Both the position numbers and the translations under genes were made by a program. From Planomonospora sp. ID82291 (GTDB lineage Bacteria; Actinomycetota; Actinomycetes; Streptosporangiales; Streptosporangiaceae), in assembly GCF_015711645.1 (NCBI RefSeq), contig NZ_JABTEX010000003.1:558001-622000 (forward strand): DNA of 64,000 bases, in the 5' to 3' direction. Numbering within the stretch: position 1 is the first letter of the stretch; each line of letters begins with the position of its first letter. Below the pieces are notes generated by a model, which was given only the letters and a program-made list of their open reading frames with translations, was not told the origin of the DNA and did no database searches. Shown in pieces: positions 37,171 to 46,833 of this stretch.

Positions 37171-38180
37171 CCCAGCCTCACCCTCGGGTCGACCACCGCG
37201 TAGAGCAGGTCGACGATCAGACTCGCCATCACGACGAAGAGCGCCGCGACCATGGTGACGCCCATGATCTTCGGAAGGTCGTTCGTCATGATCGCCTGGA
37301 CGGCGTAGTCGCCGATGCCCTTCAACGAGAAGGTGGTCTCGGTGAGCACCGCGCCGCCGAGCAGCAGCCCCAGGTCCAGGCCGAAGATCGTCACGATGGG
37401 GGTGAGCGCGGCGCGCAGGCCGTGCTTGGTGATGACGGTGGACTCGGGCAGGCCCTTGGCCCGGGCGGTGCGGATGTAGTCCTCGCCCATGGTCTCCAGC
37501 ATGCCCGCGCGGGTGAGCCGGGCGTAGGAGGCCGCGTAGAGGAAGGCGAGGGTGATCCAGGGCAGCAGGAGGTTGTAGGCCCACTCCGCCGGGTTCTCCT
37601 CGAACGGCGTGTAGGCACCGCCCGGCGCGGTGATGCCCATCCCGTAGCTGAAGACCACCAGGGAGACGATGCCGGTGAAGAAGATCGGCAGGGAGACGCC
37701 CGCGAGCGCGACGCTCATCGCCGCGCGGTCGAAGAACGAGCCCCGCTTGAGGGCGGAGAGCACGCCGGTCGCGACGCCGCCGAGCAGCCAGATGACCGAC
37801 GCGCCGATCGCGAGCGAGAGCGTCACCGGGATCCGGTCGATCAGCTCCGGCCAGACCGGCTGCCGCTTGACGAAGGAGTAGCCGAAGCAGGGAGCGGGGC
37901 ACTGCTCGACCGAGGCGCCGGTGTCGTACTCGGCGCCGGCGAAGACGCCTTTGATCCAGCGCCCGTACTGCACCGGGACCGGGTCGTTGAACCCGAGCTT
38001 CTCCGCCGCCACCGCGGCCATCTCCGCCGTCGCGGCCTTGCCCAGGTAGCGGTTGGCGAAGTCCTCCGACGTGGCGCCCGCCATCCGGGGGACCACGAAG
38101 AAGATCGAGAATGTGACCATGCTCACGATGACGAGCATGAGCAGGGCGCCGATCAGGCGCCTGATGATGTATGTGACCAC
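37167..38180 (-). CDS. oppB: Oligopeptide ABC transporter permease OppB
   Basis: A 337-residue permease with six membrane helices and the EAA loop EDYIRTARAKGLPES. The first helix begins right after MVTYIIRRLIGALLML. GTG 38180 lies downstream of a G-rich ribosome site. It follows the binding-protein gene after an 82-bp gap that contains a strong hairpin. Confidence 0.9.
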   Translation of the reverse strand: MVTYIIRRLIGALLMLVIVSMVTFSIFFVVPRMAGATSEDFANRYLGKAATAEMAAVAAEKLGFNDPVPVQYGRWIKGVFAGAEYDTGASVEQCPAPCFGYSFVKRQPVWPELIDRIPVTLSLAIGASVIWLLGGVATGVLSALKRGSFFDRAAMSVALAGVSLPIFFTGIVSLVVFSYGMGITAPGGAYTPFEENPAEWAYNLLLPWITLAFLYAASYARLTRAGMLETMGEDYIRTARAKGLPESTVITKHGLRAALTPIVTIFGLDLGLLLGGAVLTETTFSLKGIGDYAVQAIMTNDLPKIMGVTMVAALFVVMASLIVDLLYAVVDPRVRLG

Positions 38181-38195
38181 AGTCCCCCCGGCTCC

Positions 38196-38222
38196 GGGGG
38201 CCGGCCTCGTGGGCCGGCCCCC
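38196..38222 (-). terminator. Intercistronic hairpin after oppA
   Basis: A perfect 11-bp stem (38196-38206 and 38212-38222) with a 5-nt loop lies between oppA and oppB. It probably acts as an attenuator or mRNA stabiliser, making more binding protein than membrane parts. Confidence 0.65.
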
Positions 38223-38262
38223 TTACGCCTTGGCTCTCGTCTGAACGGGTTTCCGGCAGGAC

Positions 38263-40038
38263 TTACTGCTGGACGCCCATGCCCAGGTAGTCGTACATGT
38301 CGAACGCGCCGGTGACGAACACGTTGGTCGCGCCCTGCGGGCGGACCAGCACGCTCTTGGACCACACGGAGGGCAGCACGTAGGCCCGCTCCATGACCAT
38401 CTGGTCGATCTGGCCCCAGATCGCGTCGCGCTTGGCGGTGTCGGTCTCCAGCATGGCCTTGTCGACCAGCGCGTCGACCTCCTTGTCCTTGACGCTCAGG
38501 TTGTAGTTGCCCGAGGCGCGGATCGTGCGGCTGTCGACGATCTGGGACATGAAGCCGAAGCCGTCGTTCCAGTCGGCGCCCCAGCCGTTGGTGGCCAGGC
38601 CGATGCCGTTCTTCTTCACGAACTCCGGCTTGCCGGCGTACAGGGTGAAGTAGTCACTGGTCGGGTAGCCCTTGAGGGTCAGCTTGATGCCGACCTTGGC
38701 CAGCGCCTGCTGGAGCGACTCGGCGGTCGCCTTCTCCTTCGGGCGGTCGGCGCGGTAGGCCATGGTGGTCTCGAAGCCCTCGGGCTTGCCGCAGGCGGCC
38801 AGGGCCTCCTTGGCCTTCGCCGCGTCGCCGGTGCCGGTCGGGAAGAGGTCGAGCTTCTTCCAGCCGCCGATCGACGGGGGCATCAGGCCGGTGGCGATCT
38901 CGCCGCCGGCGAACTCGCCGCCGTAGGCGTTCTGCAGGCCGACCCGGTCGGCGCCGTAGACGATCGCCTTGCGGCAGTCGACGTTGTCGAGCGGGGGCAC
39001 GTCGCCGATGATCGAGGTGTACCAGGTGCGGGCGCCGGTGGGGTTGTCCACGCGGGCCTTCATCGCCGGGTCGCTCAGCACGCGGCCGAGCGCGGCCGGC
39101 TGCACGCCGGAGCCGGCCAGGTCGACGTGCAGGTCGCCGGAGATGATCCGGTTGTCGAGGTCGTCGGCGTTGACGCCGAGGGTGATCTCGTAGCGGTCCG
39201 GCAGGGCCTTGCGGACCGGGTCGGTCGCCTGGTCCCAGTTCTCGTTGCGGACCAGCGTGTACTGCTTGCCGGCCTCGACCTTCTCGAACTTGTAGGGGCC
39301 GGTGGCGATGACGTGCTCGCGGTACTTGACGCCGGTGTCCTTGGCCTGGGGCACCGGGATGGTGCCGGGCAGGGCGGCGAAGTTGTCGAAGCCGGCGTAG
39401 GGCTTCTTCAGGTGGAAGACGATCGTCTGGTCGTCCGGCGTCTCGATCGCGGAGTCGGTGTTGACGTCCGGGGTCTTGTAGACGCTCTTGAAGTCCTTCG
39501 GCAGGTCCAGCCAGTCGTTGAAGTACGTCGGGCCGTTGGGGAAGGTCTCCTTGTCCATGGAGCGCAGCACCGCGTACTTCACGTCCTTGGACGTGACCGG
39601 CGTGCCGTCCTCGAACTTCACACCCGCGCGGAGCTTGTAGGTCCAGGTCTTGCCGCCGTCGCTCGACTCGCCCAGGCCCTCGGCCAGGTCCGGGGAGAGC
39701 TTGCGGCCCTCGGCGCCGGGGGCCGGGGTGTAGGTCACCAGCGAACGCCCGTAGATGCGGACGAGGTTCCACGACAGGGCGTAGTAGGTGTCACCCGGGT
39801 CGACGGAGTCCCAGTCCTCGGAGATGGCGAACTTCAGCGTGCCGCCCTTGGCGTCGGACGGGTTGAACACCTTGTCCACGCCGGCGTTGAACGCCTCCTG
39901 CGCGGCCGGTGCGCTCGCCTTGTCGCCACCGGTCTGGCCGGCCTGGTTGCCCTGGCTGCTGCCGCCGCCGCAGGCGGCGAGGCCCACGGTGAGGACGACG
40001 CCCGCGGCCGTGAGGCCCAGTGCGGATCCCTTTTTCAT
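38263..40038 (-). CDS. oppA: Oligopeptide-binding lipoprotein OppA (SBP_bac_5)
   Basis: A 591-residue lipoprotein. The signal peptide ends VGLAAC, followed by a Gly/Ser/Gln linker. The binding domain carries VKFEDGTPVTSKDVKYAVLR, the SBP_bac_5 signature. The ATG at 40038 is 6 nt from AAGGGGTG. It sits between the two permease genes, and its transcript ends near the hairpin at 38196. Confidence 0.9.
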   Translation of the reverse strand: MKKGSALGLTAAGVVLTVGLAACGGGSSQGNQAGQTGGDKASAPAAQEAFNAGVDKVFNPSDAKGGTLKFAISEDWDSVDPGDTYYALSWNLVRIYGRSLVTYTPAPGAEGRKLSPDLAEGLGESSDGGKTWTYKLRAGVKFEDGTPVTSKDVKYAVLRSMDKETFPNGPTYFNDWLDLPKDFKSVYKTPDVNTDSAIETPDDQTIVFHLKKPYAGFDNFAALPGTIPVPQAKDTGVKYREHVIATGPYKFEKVEAGKQYTLVRNENWDQATDPVRKALPDRYEITLGVNADDLDNRIISGDLHVDLAGSGVQPAALGRVLSDPAMKARVDNPTGARTWYTSIIGDVPPLDNVDCRKAIVYGADRVGLQNAYGGEFAGGEIATGLMPPSIGGWKKLDLFPTGTGDAAKAKEALAACGKPEGFETTMAYRADRPKEKATAESLQQALAKVGIKLTLKGYPTSDYFTLYAGKPEFVKKNGIGLATNGWGADWNDGFGFMSQIVDSRTIRASGNYNLSVKDKEVDALVDKAMLETDTAKRDAIWGQIDQMVMERAYVLPSVWSKSVLVRPQGATNVFVTGAFDMYDYLGMGVQQ

Positions 40039-40101
40039 TACGTGCACCCCTTGCTGGATAGGGAGAAGAGCGGAACAGGAGAGGTCGGTGGGGGAGCCGG
40101 G

Positions 40102-41103
40102 TCAGCGCGAGGACTTCGGGTCGAGCGCGTCGCGCAGCCCGTCGCCGAAGAGGTTGAACGCCAGCACCGTGATGAAGATCGCCATGCCAGGGAAGAACAT
40201 GAAGTGCGGGACCGTGTAGAACTTCACCGCCTGCGCGAGCATGCCGCCCCAGGTCGCCGTGGGCGCCTGGATGCCGACGCCGAGGAACGACAGCGCCGCC
40301 TCGAACAGCACGTTCGTCGGGATCAGCAGCGTGGCGTAGACCAGGATCGGCGCGATCAGGTTCGGCAGGATCTCCCTGAACAGGATGTACGGCCCGCGGG
40401 CGCCGAGGCTGCGGGCGGCGTCGACGAACTCGCGCTCGCGCAGCGAGAGCGTCTGCCCGCGGATGATCCGGCCGATGTAGGGCCAGTTGAAGAAGCCGAT
40501 CACGAAGATCAGCAGCATGATGCGGAGCGTGTCGCCCTTCACCCCGAGCTCCTGCTCGAACTGGCCGAGCACGCCGACCAGGGCGATCGCGAAGACGAGC
40601 AGCGGGAAGGCGAGGAAGACGTCCATCAGCCGGCTGATCACGGTGTCGACCCAGCCGCCGAAGTAGCCCGCCATGACGCCCATGACGGTGCCGATGACCA
40701 CCGAGAGCACGGTGGCCAGGAAGGCGATCAGCAGCGAGATCCGCGCGCCGTACACGACGCGACTGAACAGGTCGCGGCCGTTGAGCGGCTCCACGCCGAA
40801 CAGGAACTCCCCGCTGATGCCGCTGCCCCCCTTGGGGGTCATCGTGGAGGGGTCGATCATCTCCTGGTGGAACTCGTTCGGCGGATGGCCGAACCAGCCC
40901 ACGATCAGCGGCGCGAAGACCGCGACGAGGATCAGGAAGACGACGACACCGGCCCCGGCGAGCGCGACCTTGTCGCGCTTGAGCCGCAGCCACGCGATCT
41001 GGCCGAGCGAGCGGCCCTGGATGGCCTTCCCGCTCACGCCCGCGACTACGGCCTCCGGCTCGGCCTCGGCAGCCTTGCCGGGCGCGTCGAGCGGTGCGGT
41101 CAT
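40102..41103 (-). CDS. oppC: Oligopeptide ABC transporter permease OppC
   Basis: A 333-residue permease with six helices. The N-terminal OppC-type domain (LGQIAWLRLKRDKVALAGA) and EAA loop EFVDAARSLGARGP are visible. The ATG at 41103 follows AGGGGGCC. It is the first gene of the opp operon (oppC-oppA-oppB-oppD-oppF). Its leader holds three nested or adjacent hairpins. Confidence 0.9.
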   Translation of the reverse strand: MTAPLDAPGKAAEAEPEAVVAGVSGKAIQGRSLGQIAWLRLKRDKVALAGAGVVVFLILVAVFAPLIVGWFGHPPNEFHQEMIDPSTMTPKGGSGISGEFLFGVEPLNGRDLFSRVVYGARISLLIAFLATVLSVVIGTVMGVMAGYFGGWVDTVISRLMDVFLAFPLLVFAIALVGVLGQFEQELGVKGDTLRIMLLIFVIGFFNWPYIGRIIRGQTLSLREREFVDAARSLGARGPYILFREILPNLIAPILVYATLLIPTNVLFEAALSFLGVGIQAPTATWGGMLAQAVKFYTVPHFMFFPGMAIFITVLAFNLFGDGLRDALDPKSSR

Positions 41104-41114
41104 ACAGTGGCCCC

Positions 41115-41174
41115 CTGGGTCCCAGACGACGTTGTCCAACGGGCGCGACGCTCCGGATCCGGAGCGTCGCGCCC
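41115..41174 (-). promoter_or_regulatory. Structured leader of the opp operon (three hairpins)
   Basis: A perfect 34-bp palindrome (41141-41174) and two smaller ones (41130-41141; 41115-41125) stand in a row before oppC. The last pairs with part of the Shine-Dalgarno. The stretch farther upstream (41190-41345) is AT-rich and promoter-like. Confidence 0.6.
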
Positions 41175-41372
41175 TGAAGTCTACGGGCCCGTTCCTTGCG
41201 GCCCCGCCTCGCAGAATCTATGGGCTGATCTGCGATGACCAGTCCATCAGGGGGTTATGTGGCTTAACTGTGATTTACGCGAAATTCATTTGTTCTGATC
41301 TTGACGTGCATGTTTGAGAAGTGTTCCGGTTATGTCTTGATTCTGTGACAGAACCGGGGCGAGTCCGCCACG

Positions 41373-41909
41373 TCACCCGATCCCCCGGCGCTTGAGGATG
41401 GCCTCGATGTCGGAGAAGTCGTCGTCGGCCGCGGGCCGGGCGGCGGGCTTCGGCGCCGGCGTGGCCGCGGCGGGCGTGCGCTTCGGCAGCGGCTGGGTGA
41501 CCGCGGCGGCGCCCGGCGCCGCGGGGGCGCCCTGCACCGCGGCGGCGCTCCGGGCCGCGGGGGCCGCCGGCGCGGCGGCGGGGTCCGCCTTGCGCGCCGC
41601 CGCCAGGCGCCGCCCGCGCAGGAAGCCCGAGACGAGGAAGAGCAGCACCGAGACCCCGGCCACCGCCACCCCGGCCCACACCGTGGGATTGAGCACCAGG
41701 CCGGTCACGAACCCGGTGACCGCCGTGCCGATCTGCCACAGCGTCGGCAGCGCACCGGTCAGATAGGCCGCCAGCGGCAGCAGCGACCAGGCGGCGGCGC
41801 GCAGTCCCGCCGCGGCCCCCCGGCGGCGCAGCAGCAGGAAACTCAGCACCAGCCCCGCACCGGTCAGCCCGGCGCAGACCGGCAACCACGCGATCTGGTC
41901 GAATGTCAT
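41373..41909 (-). CDS. Conserved actinobacterial membrane protein, 3 TM
   Basis: A 178-residue protein with three predicted membrane helices (about residues 5-27, 40-60 and 75-98), an Ala/Pro-rich linker (about 110-160) and a C-terminal tail motif DDDFSDIEAILKRRGIG. I recognise that tail only as a conserved end seen in other actinobacteria and give no function. ATG 41909 follows a G-rich ribosome site. Confidence 0.7.
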   Translation of the reverse strand: MTFDQIAWLPVCAGLTGAGLVLSFLLLRRRGAAAGLRAAAWSLLPLAAYLTGALPTLWQIGTAVTGFVTGLVLNPTVWAGVAVAGVSVLLFLVSGFLRGRRLAAARKADPAAAPAAPAARSAAAVQGAPAAPGAAAVTQPLPKRTPAAATPAPKPAARPAADDDFSDIEAILKRRGIG

Positions 41910-42000
41910 GGCGGATCGCCCCCCTCGTCATCGTGTACCCGGTTTCCATCCTGGCACGCGAATCCGCGGTCGATCCTCCTTCTCAGGGATGGATCGCCCC

Positions 42001-42684
42001 TTAGGGGTCGAAGCTCCGCAGATCAGGGAAGGACCCCTCGTCGCCCTCCGACAGCGCCCGCAGGACCTCCACGTCCACCTCGCGCAGGGACGCCACGACC
42101 AGGCGGCCGGGCGCGTGCGGGATCGGCAGCACGCTCGGCACCGCCACCACCCGGCAGCCCGCGGCGGTGGCCGCCGTCACCCCGTTCGGGGAGTCCTCCA
42201 GCGCCACGCAGCGGGCCGGGTCGGCGCCCAGCAGCCGGGCCGCGGTCAGGTAGGGCTCGGGGTCGGGCTTGGTCCGCTCCACGTCGTCGCAGGTCACCAC
42301 CTGGTCGAAGTGGTGCCCGCCGATGCTCTGCAGGCAGGCGTCGGCGATCTTCCGCGAGGAGGAGGTGACCAGGGCGGCGGGCAGCCCCGCCCGCCGTACG
42401 GCCGCCAGCAGGTCGGCGGCGCCCGGCATGAGCTCCACTCCGCCGGACAGGCGGCCGATCATGCCCTCCAGCATCCAGGCCGCCACGTCCGCGGGGTCGG
42501 CCGGCGAGCCGGAGACCTTCAGCATGTAGGCGACGGTGGCCGGCATGGAGCCGCCCACCAGGTGCTCCTGGTCCTGCGGGCCCCACGCCCCGCCCAGCCG
42601 CCCCATCACCTCGGTCTCGACCTGGAACCAGACCTTCTCGCTGTCCACGAGGAGCCCGTCCATGTCGAACAGGACCGCGTCCAT
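42001..42684 (-). CDS. HAD-superfamily hydrolase (phosphoglycolate/beta-PGM type)
   Basis: A 227-residue phosphatase with the nucleophile motif DMDGLLVDSE (Asp7/Asp9), the lysine region KPDPEPYLTAA and LEDSPNGV. It has an alpha-helical cap between. ATG 42684 lies 19 nt downstream of the metH stop, on the same strand, so it is likely cotranscribed. The substrate is unknown. Confidence 0.88.
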   Translation of the reverse strand: MDAVLFDMDGLLVDSEKVWFQVETEVMGRLGGAWGPQDQEHLVGGSMPATVAYMLKVSGSPADPADVAAWMLEGMIGRLSGGVELMPGAADLLAAVRRAGLPAALVTSSSRKIADACLQSIGGHHFDQVVTCDDVERTKPDPEPYLTAARLLGADPARCVALEDSPNGVTAATAAGCRVVAVPSVLPIPHAPGRLVVASLREVDVEVLRALSEGDEGSFPDLRSFDP

Positions 42685-42703
42685 CCCCGGGTCTCCCCCC
42701 GCC

Positions 42704-45700
42704 TCAGACGTTGAAGTAGCCGGCCTCGGGGTGGTGCACGATCAGCGCCGACGTCGACTGCTCGGGGTGGAGCTGGAACTCCTCCGACAGCTTGACTCCG
42801 ATCCGCGCGGGGTCGAGCAGCTCCACGAGCTGGACCTGGTCCTCCAGGTTGGGGCAGGCCGGGTAGCCGAAGGAGTACCGGCAGCCGGTGACGTTGACCT
42901 TGAGCATGTCCTCCAGCGACTCGTCGCCGCCGATCCCGAGCTCCGAGCGGACCCGGGCGTGCCAGTACTCGGCGAGCGCCTCGGTGAGCTGGACCGACAG
43001 GCCGTGCAGCTCCAGGTAGTCGCGGTAGGCGTCCTTGGCGAAGAGCTCGGCGGTGGCCTCGGAGATCCGGCCGCCCATCGTGGCGACCTGGAAGGCGACC
43101 ACGTCGACCTCGCCGGAGTCCTTGGAGCGGAAGAAGTCGGACAGGCACAGGTGCCGGTCGCGGCGCTGGCGCGGGAAGGCGAACCGGGTCCGCTCGTTGC
43201 CGGCGTCGTCGAGGACGATCAGCGAGTCGCCGTCGCTGACGCACGGGAAGTAGCCGTAGGCCACGGCCGCCTCCAGCAGCCCCTCGGTCTGCATCCGCTC
43301 CAGCCACATCCGCAGCCGGGGGCGGCCCTGCGTCTCGACCAGCTCCTCGTAGGACGGCCCGTCGCCGCCGCGGGCGGCCTTGAGGCCCCACTGGCCCATG
43401 AACGTCGCCCGCTCGTCGAGGAAGGCGGCGTAGTCGGCCAGCGGGATGCCCTTGACCACGCGGTCGCCGAGGAACGGCGCGGCCGGGACCGGGTTGTCGG
43501 CGGCCACGTCGGAGCGGGCCGGCAGCTCCTCCACCGGGGTGCGGGTCAGCGTCGCCCCGGTCTTGACCCGGCGCTCGCGCAGCGGCGGCAGGCTGGCGCC
43601 CTCCACCCCGCGCTTGACCGCCATGAAGGCGTCCATCAGGCGCAGGCCCTCGAAGGCGTCGCGGGCGTAGCGGACCTCGCCCTCGAACAGCTCGGCGAGA
43701 TCCTGCTCGACGTAGGCGCGGGTCAGCGCGGCGCCGCCGAGCAGCACGGGGTACTTCTCGGAGATGCCCCGGGAGTTCATCTCCTCGAGGTTCTCCTTCA
43801 TGATGACCGTGGACTTCACCAGGAGGCCGGACATGCCGACGACGTCGGCTCCGGACTCCTCGGCGGCCTCCAGGATCGCCGAGACCGGCTGCTTGATGCC
43901 GAGGTTGACGACCTCGTAGCCGTTGTTGGACAGGATGATGTCCACCAGGTTCTTGCCGATGTCGTGCACGTCGCCCTTGACGGTCGCCAGCACGATGCGG
44001 CCCTTGGTCTCGCCCTCGACCCGCTCCATGTGCGGCTCCAGGTAGGCCACGGCGGTCTTCATGACCTCGGCCGACTGGAGCACGAACGGCAGCTGCATCT
44101 GACCGGAGCCGAACAGCTCTCCGACCGTCTTCATGCCGTCCAGCAGCACGTCGTTGACGATCTCCAGGGCCGGACGCCGGGTGAGCGCCTCGTCCAGGTC
44201 GGCCTCCAGGCCCTTGCGCTCCCCGTCGACGACGCGCCGCTTGAGCCGCTCCCACAGCGGCAGCGCGGCCAGCTCCTCGGCCCGGGACACGGCGGTGGCG
44301 GCGCTGTCGACGCCCTCGAACAGCTCCATGAAGCGCTGCAGCGGGTCGTAGCCCTCGCGGCGGCGGTCGTAGACCATGTCCAGGGCGACCTGGCGCTGCT
44401 CCTCGGGGATGCGGGCCATCGGCAGGATCTTGGAGGCGTGCACGATGGCCGAGTCCAGCCCGGCGTTGACGCACTCGTTGAGGAAGACCGAGTTGAGCAC
44501 CACGCGGGCGGCCGGGTTGAGGCCGAACGAGATGTTGGACAGGCCCAGGATCGTCTGCACGGCCGGGTAGCGCCGCTTGAGCTCGGCGATGGCCTCGATG
44601 GTCTCCAGGCCGTCGCGCCGGGTCTCCTCCTGGCCGGTGGCGATCGGGAAGGTGAGGGCGTCGACGACGATGTCCTCGACCCGCATCCCCCAGTTGCCCG
44701 TCAGGTCCTCGATGAGGCGGGTGGCGATGCGCACCTTGTCCGCGGCGGTGCGGGCCTGCCCCTCCTCGTCGATGGTCAGGGCCACCACGGCGGCGCCGTG
44801 CTCGCGGACCAGCTTCATGATCCGGGTGAAGCGGGAGTTCGGGCCGTCGCCGTCCTCGTAGTTGACCGAGTTGATGATCGCCCGGCCGCCGAGCATCTCC
44901 AGGCCGGCCTCCAGCACGGCGGGCTCGGTGGAGTCCAGCATGATCGGCAGCGTGGAGGCGGTGGCGAAGCGGAAGGCCAGCTCCCGCATGTCCTGCGTGC
45001 CGTCGCGGCCGACGTAGTCGACGCACAGGTCGAGCATGTGCGCGCCGTCGCGGGCCTGGGCCCGGGCGATCTCGACGCACTCCTCCCAGTTGGCGGCGAG
45101 CATCGCCTCGCGGAACGCCTTGGAGCCGTTGGCGTTGGTCCGCTCGCCGACGGCCAGGTAGGAGGTGTCCTGGCGGAAGGGGACGTGCTGGTAGAGCGAG
45201 GAGGCGCCGGCCTCGGGATGCGGGCGGCGGGCGGCGGTCGCGCGGCCGCGCCGTGTCTCGCCCCCATCGCTGCGCACTCCCGCCCCCACGCGCTCGACGA
45301 CCTTGCGCAGGTGCTCGGGGGTGGTGCCGCAGCAGCCGCCGACGAGCGACAGGCCGTAGGTGCGGGTGAAGGTGTCGTGCGCGTCGGCGAGCTCGTCCGG
45401 ACTGAGCGGGTAGTAGGCGCCGTCGGAGGTCAGCACGGGCAGCCCGGCGTTGGGCATGCACGACAGGCGCACCCGCGCGTGGCGGGCCAGGTAGCGCAGG
45501 TGCTCGCTCATCTCGGCGGGGCCGGTGGCGCAGTTGAGGCCGATGACGTCGACGCCGAGGGGCTCGATCGCGGTGAGCGCCGCGCCGATCTCCGAGCCGA
45601 GCAGCATCGCGCCGTTGGTCTCGATGGTGACCTGGGCGATGATCGGCACGTCGCGGCCCGCGTCGGCGATGGCCCTCCTGGCGCCGGTGACGGCGGCCTT

Positions 45701-46204
45701 GACCTGGAGCAGGTCCTGCGAGGTCTCGATGATCAGTGCGTCGGCGCCGCCGGAGACCAGGCCGGCGGCGTTGTCGTAGTAGGCGTCGCGCAGCTCGCCG
45801 TACGGCTTGTGCCCGAGGGTCGGCAGCTTGGTGCCGGGCCCGATGGAGCCGAGCACGAAGCGGGGGTGGTCCGGGGTGGACCAGTGGTCGGCCGCCTCGC
45901 GGGCGACGCGGGCGCCGGCCTCGGAGTAGGCGAAGACGCGGTCGGCGATGTCGTACTCGCCCAGCGCGGCGAGGTTGGCGCCGAAGGTGTTGGTCTCCAC
46001 GCAGTCGACGCCGACGGCGAAGTAGGCGTCGTGCACGGCCCGGACGATGTCGGGGCGGGTGGCGTTGAGCACCTCGTTGCAGCCCTCGTGGCCCTCGAAG
46101 TCGTCGAGGGTGACGTCGTGGGCCTGCAGCATCGTTCCCATGGCCCCGTCGGCGACCATCACACGCTCGGCCAGGACGTCACGGAAGGACGGTGCGTTTG
46201 TCAT
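42704..46204 (-). CDS. metH: Cobalamin-dependent methionine synthase MetH
   Basis: A 1166-residue enzyme making methionine from homocysteine and methyltetrahydrofolate. The order is: homocysteine domain (zinc ligands in GLNCATGP and VGGCCGTT), pterin domain, cobalamin-binding domain with the cofactor His in DVHDIGKN (about residue 742), then the C-terminal activation domain. A linker insert at about residues 315-340 is Arg/Gly-rich. The ATG at 46204 has no Shine-Dalgarno, but TAAGCT lies 7 nt upstream, so it is probably leaderless. No cobalamin riboswitch is seen upstream. Confidence 0.97.
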   Translation of the reverse strand: MTNAPSFRDVLAERVMVADGAMGTMLQAHDVTLDDFEGHEGCNEVLNATRPDIVRAVHDAYFAVGVDCVETNTFGANLAALGEYDIADRVFAYSEAGARVAREAADHWSTPDHPRFVLGSIGPGTKLPTLGHKPYGELRDAYYDNAAGLVSGGADALIIETSQDLLQVKAAVTGARRAIADAGRDVPIIAQVTIETNGAMLLGSEIGAALTAIEPLGVDVIGLNCATGPAEMSEHLRYLARHARVRLSCMPNAGLPVLTSDGAYYPLSPDELADAHDTFTRTYGLSLVGGCCGTTPEHLRKVVERVGAGVRSDGGETRRGRATAARRPHPEAGASSLYQHVPFRQDTSYLAVGERTNANGSKAFREAMLAANWEECVEIARAQARDGAHMLDLCVDYVGRDGTQDMRELAFRFATASTLPIMLDSTEPAVLEAGLEMLGGRAIINSVNYEDGDGPNSRFTRIMKLVREHGAAVVALTIDEEGQARTAADKVRIATRLIEDLTGNWGMRVEDIVVDALTFPIATGQEETRRDGLETIEAIAELKRRYPAVQTILGLSNISFGLNPAARVVLNSVFLNECVNAGLDSAIVHASKILPMARIPEEQRQVALDMVYDRRREGYDPLQRFMELFEGVDSAATAVSRAEELAALPLWERLKRRVVDGERKGLEADLDEALTRRPALEIVNDVLLDGMKTVGELFGSGQMQLPFVLQSAEVMKTAVAYLEPHMERVEGETKGRIVLATVKGDVHDIGKNLVDIILSNNGYEVVNLGIKQPVSAILEAAEESGADVVGMSGLLVKSTVIMKENLEEMNSRGISEKYPVLLGGAALTRAYVEQDLAELFEGEVRYARDAFEGLRLMDAFMAVKRGVEGASLPPLRERRVKTGATLTRTPVEELPARSDVAADNPVPAAPFLGDRVVKGIPLADYAAFLDERATFMGQWGLKAARGGDGPSYEELVETQGRPRLRMWLERMQTEGLLEAAVAYGYFPCVSDGDSLIVLDDAGNERTRFAFPRQRRDRHLCLSDFFRSKDSGEVDVVAFQVATMGGRISEATAELFAKDAYRDYLELHGLSVQLTEALAEYWHARVRSELGIGGDESLEDMLKVNVTGCRYSFGYPACPNLEDQVQLVELLDPARIGVKLSEEFQLHPEQSTSALIVHHPEAGYFNV

Positions 46205-46313
46205 AGGCGGAAGCTTACTGGGAGCCGCGCGGCGGCTGCGGAGGCTATCGTTCACAGTAACAATTGCACTTTTCGTCCAATTGCCCCCCGTCTCCGTAAT
46301 GAGGTGCATTCCG

Positions 46314-46769
46314 GTGGCCTACCGCACCGTCGTCGTCGGCACCGACGGCTCCCCCTCCTCCTTCCGCGCCGTCTCCGCCGCCGCCGCCCTGGCCGCCGCG
46401 ACCGGCGCCACCCTCGTGCTGGCCTGCGCCTACCTGCCGATGCGCGAGCGCGACCGCAGCGCGGCGGCCGACCTGCTCGGCGAGCTGTCCTACAAGGTGA
46501 GCGGCTCCACCCCGGCCGAGGACGCGCTGCGGGCCGCCCGCGAGCACGCGGTCGCCGCGGGCGCCTCGGCGATCGAGCTGGCCGCCGAGGAGGGCGACCC
46601 GGTCGACGTGCTGGTCTCCCTGGCCGCCCGGTTCCGCGCCGACCTGCTGGTCGTCGGCAACCGGGGGCTCAACAGCCTCGCCGGGCGGCTGCTCGGCTCG
46701 GTGCCGTCGAGTGTCGCGCAGCGGGCGGAGTGCGACGTGCTGATCGTCCGCACCACCTCCGGGAGGTGA
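46314..46769 (+). CDS. Universal stress protein (UspA family)
   Basis: A 151-residue protein beginning MAYRTVVVGTDGSPSS and ending with the nucleotide-binding VGNRGLNSLAGRLLGSVPSSVAQ region (GxxGx9GS). GTG 46314 has GAGGTG 7 nt upstream; ATG 46299 is in frame but lacks a ribosome site. It is divergent from metH. Confidence 0.88.
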   Translation: MAYRTVVVGTDGSPSSFRAVSAAAALAAATGATLVLACAYLPMRERDRSAAADLLGELSYKVSGSTPAEDALRAAREHAVAAGASAIELAAEEGDPVDVLVSLAARFRADLLVVGNRGLNSLAGRLLGSVPSSVAQRAECDVLIVRTTSGR

Positions 46770-46833
46770 CGCGGGACCGCCTTGAGCGCATAGGCTTAGC
46801 CGGAGGCAGCGAGGCGGGACAAGGAGGCGGCGC

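Noticed and set aside
41141-41174. Terminator of the gene at 41373
   Set aside because: It lies about 200 bp beyond that stop, after an AT-rich promoter-like stretch, and only 38 nt before oppC, so a leader hairpin is more likely.
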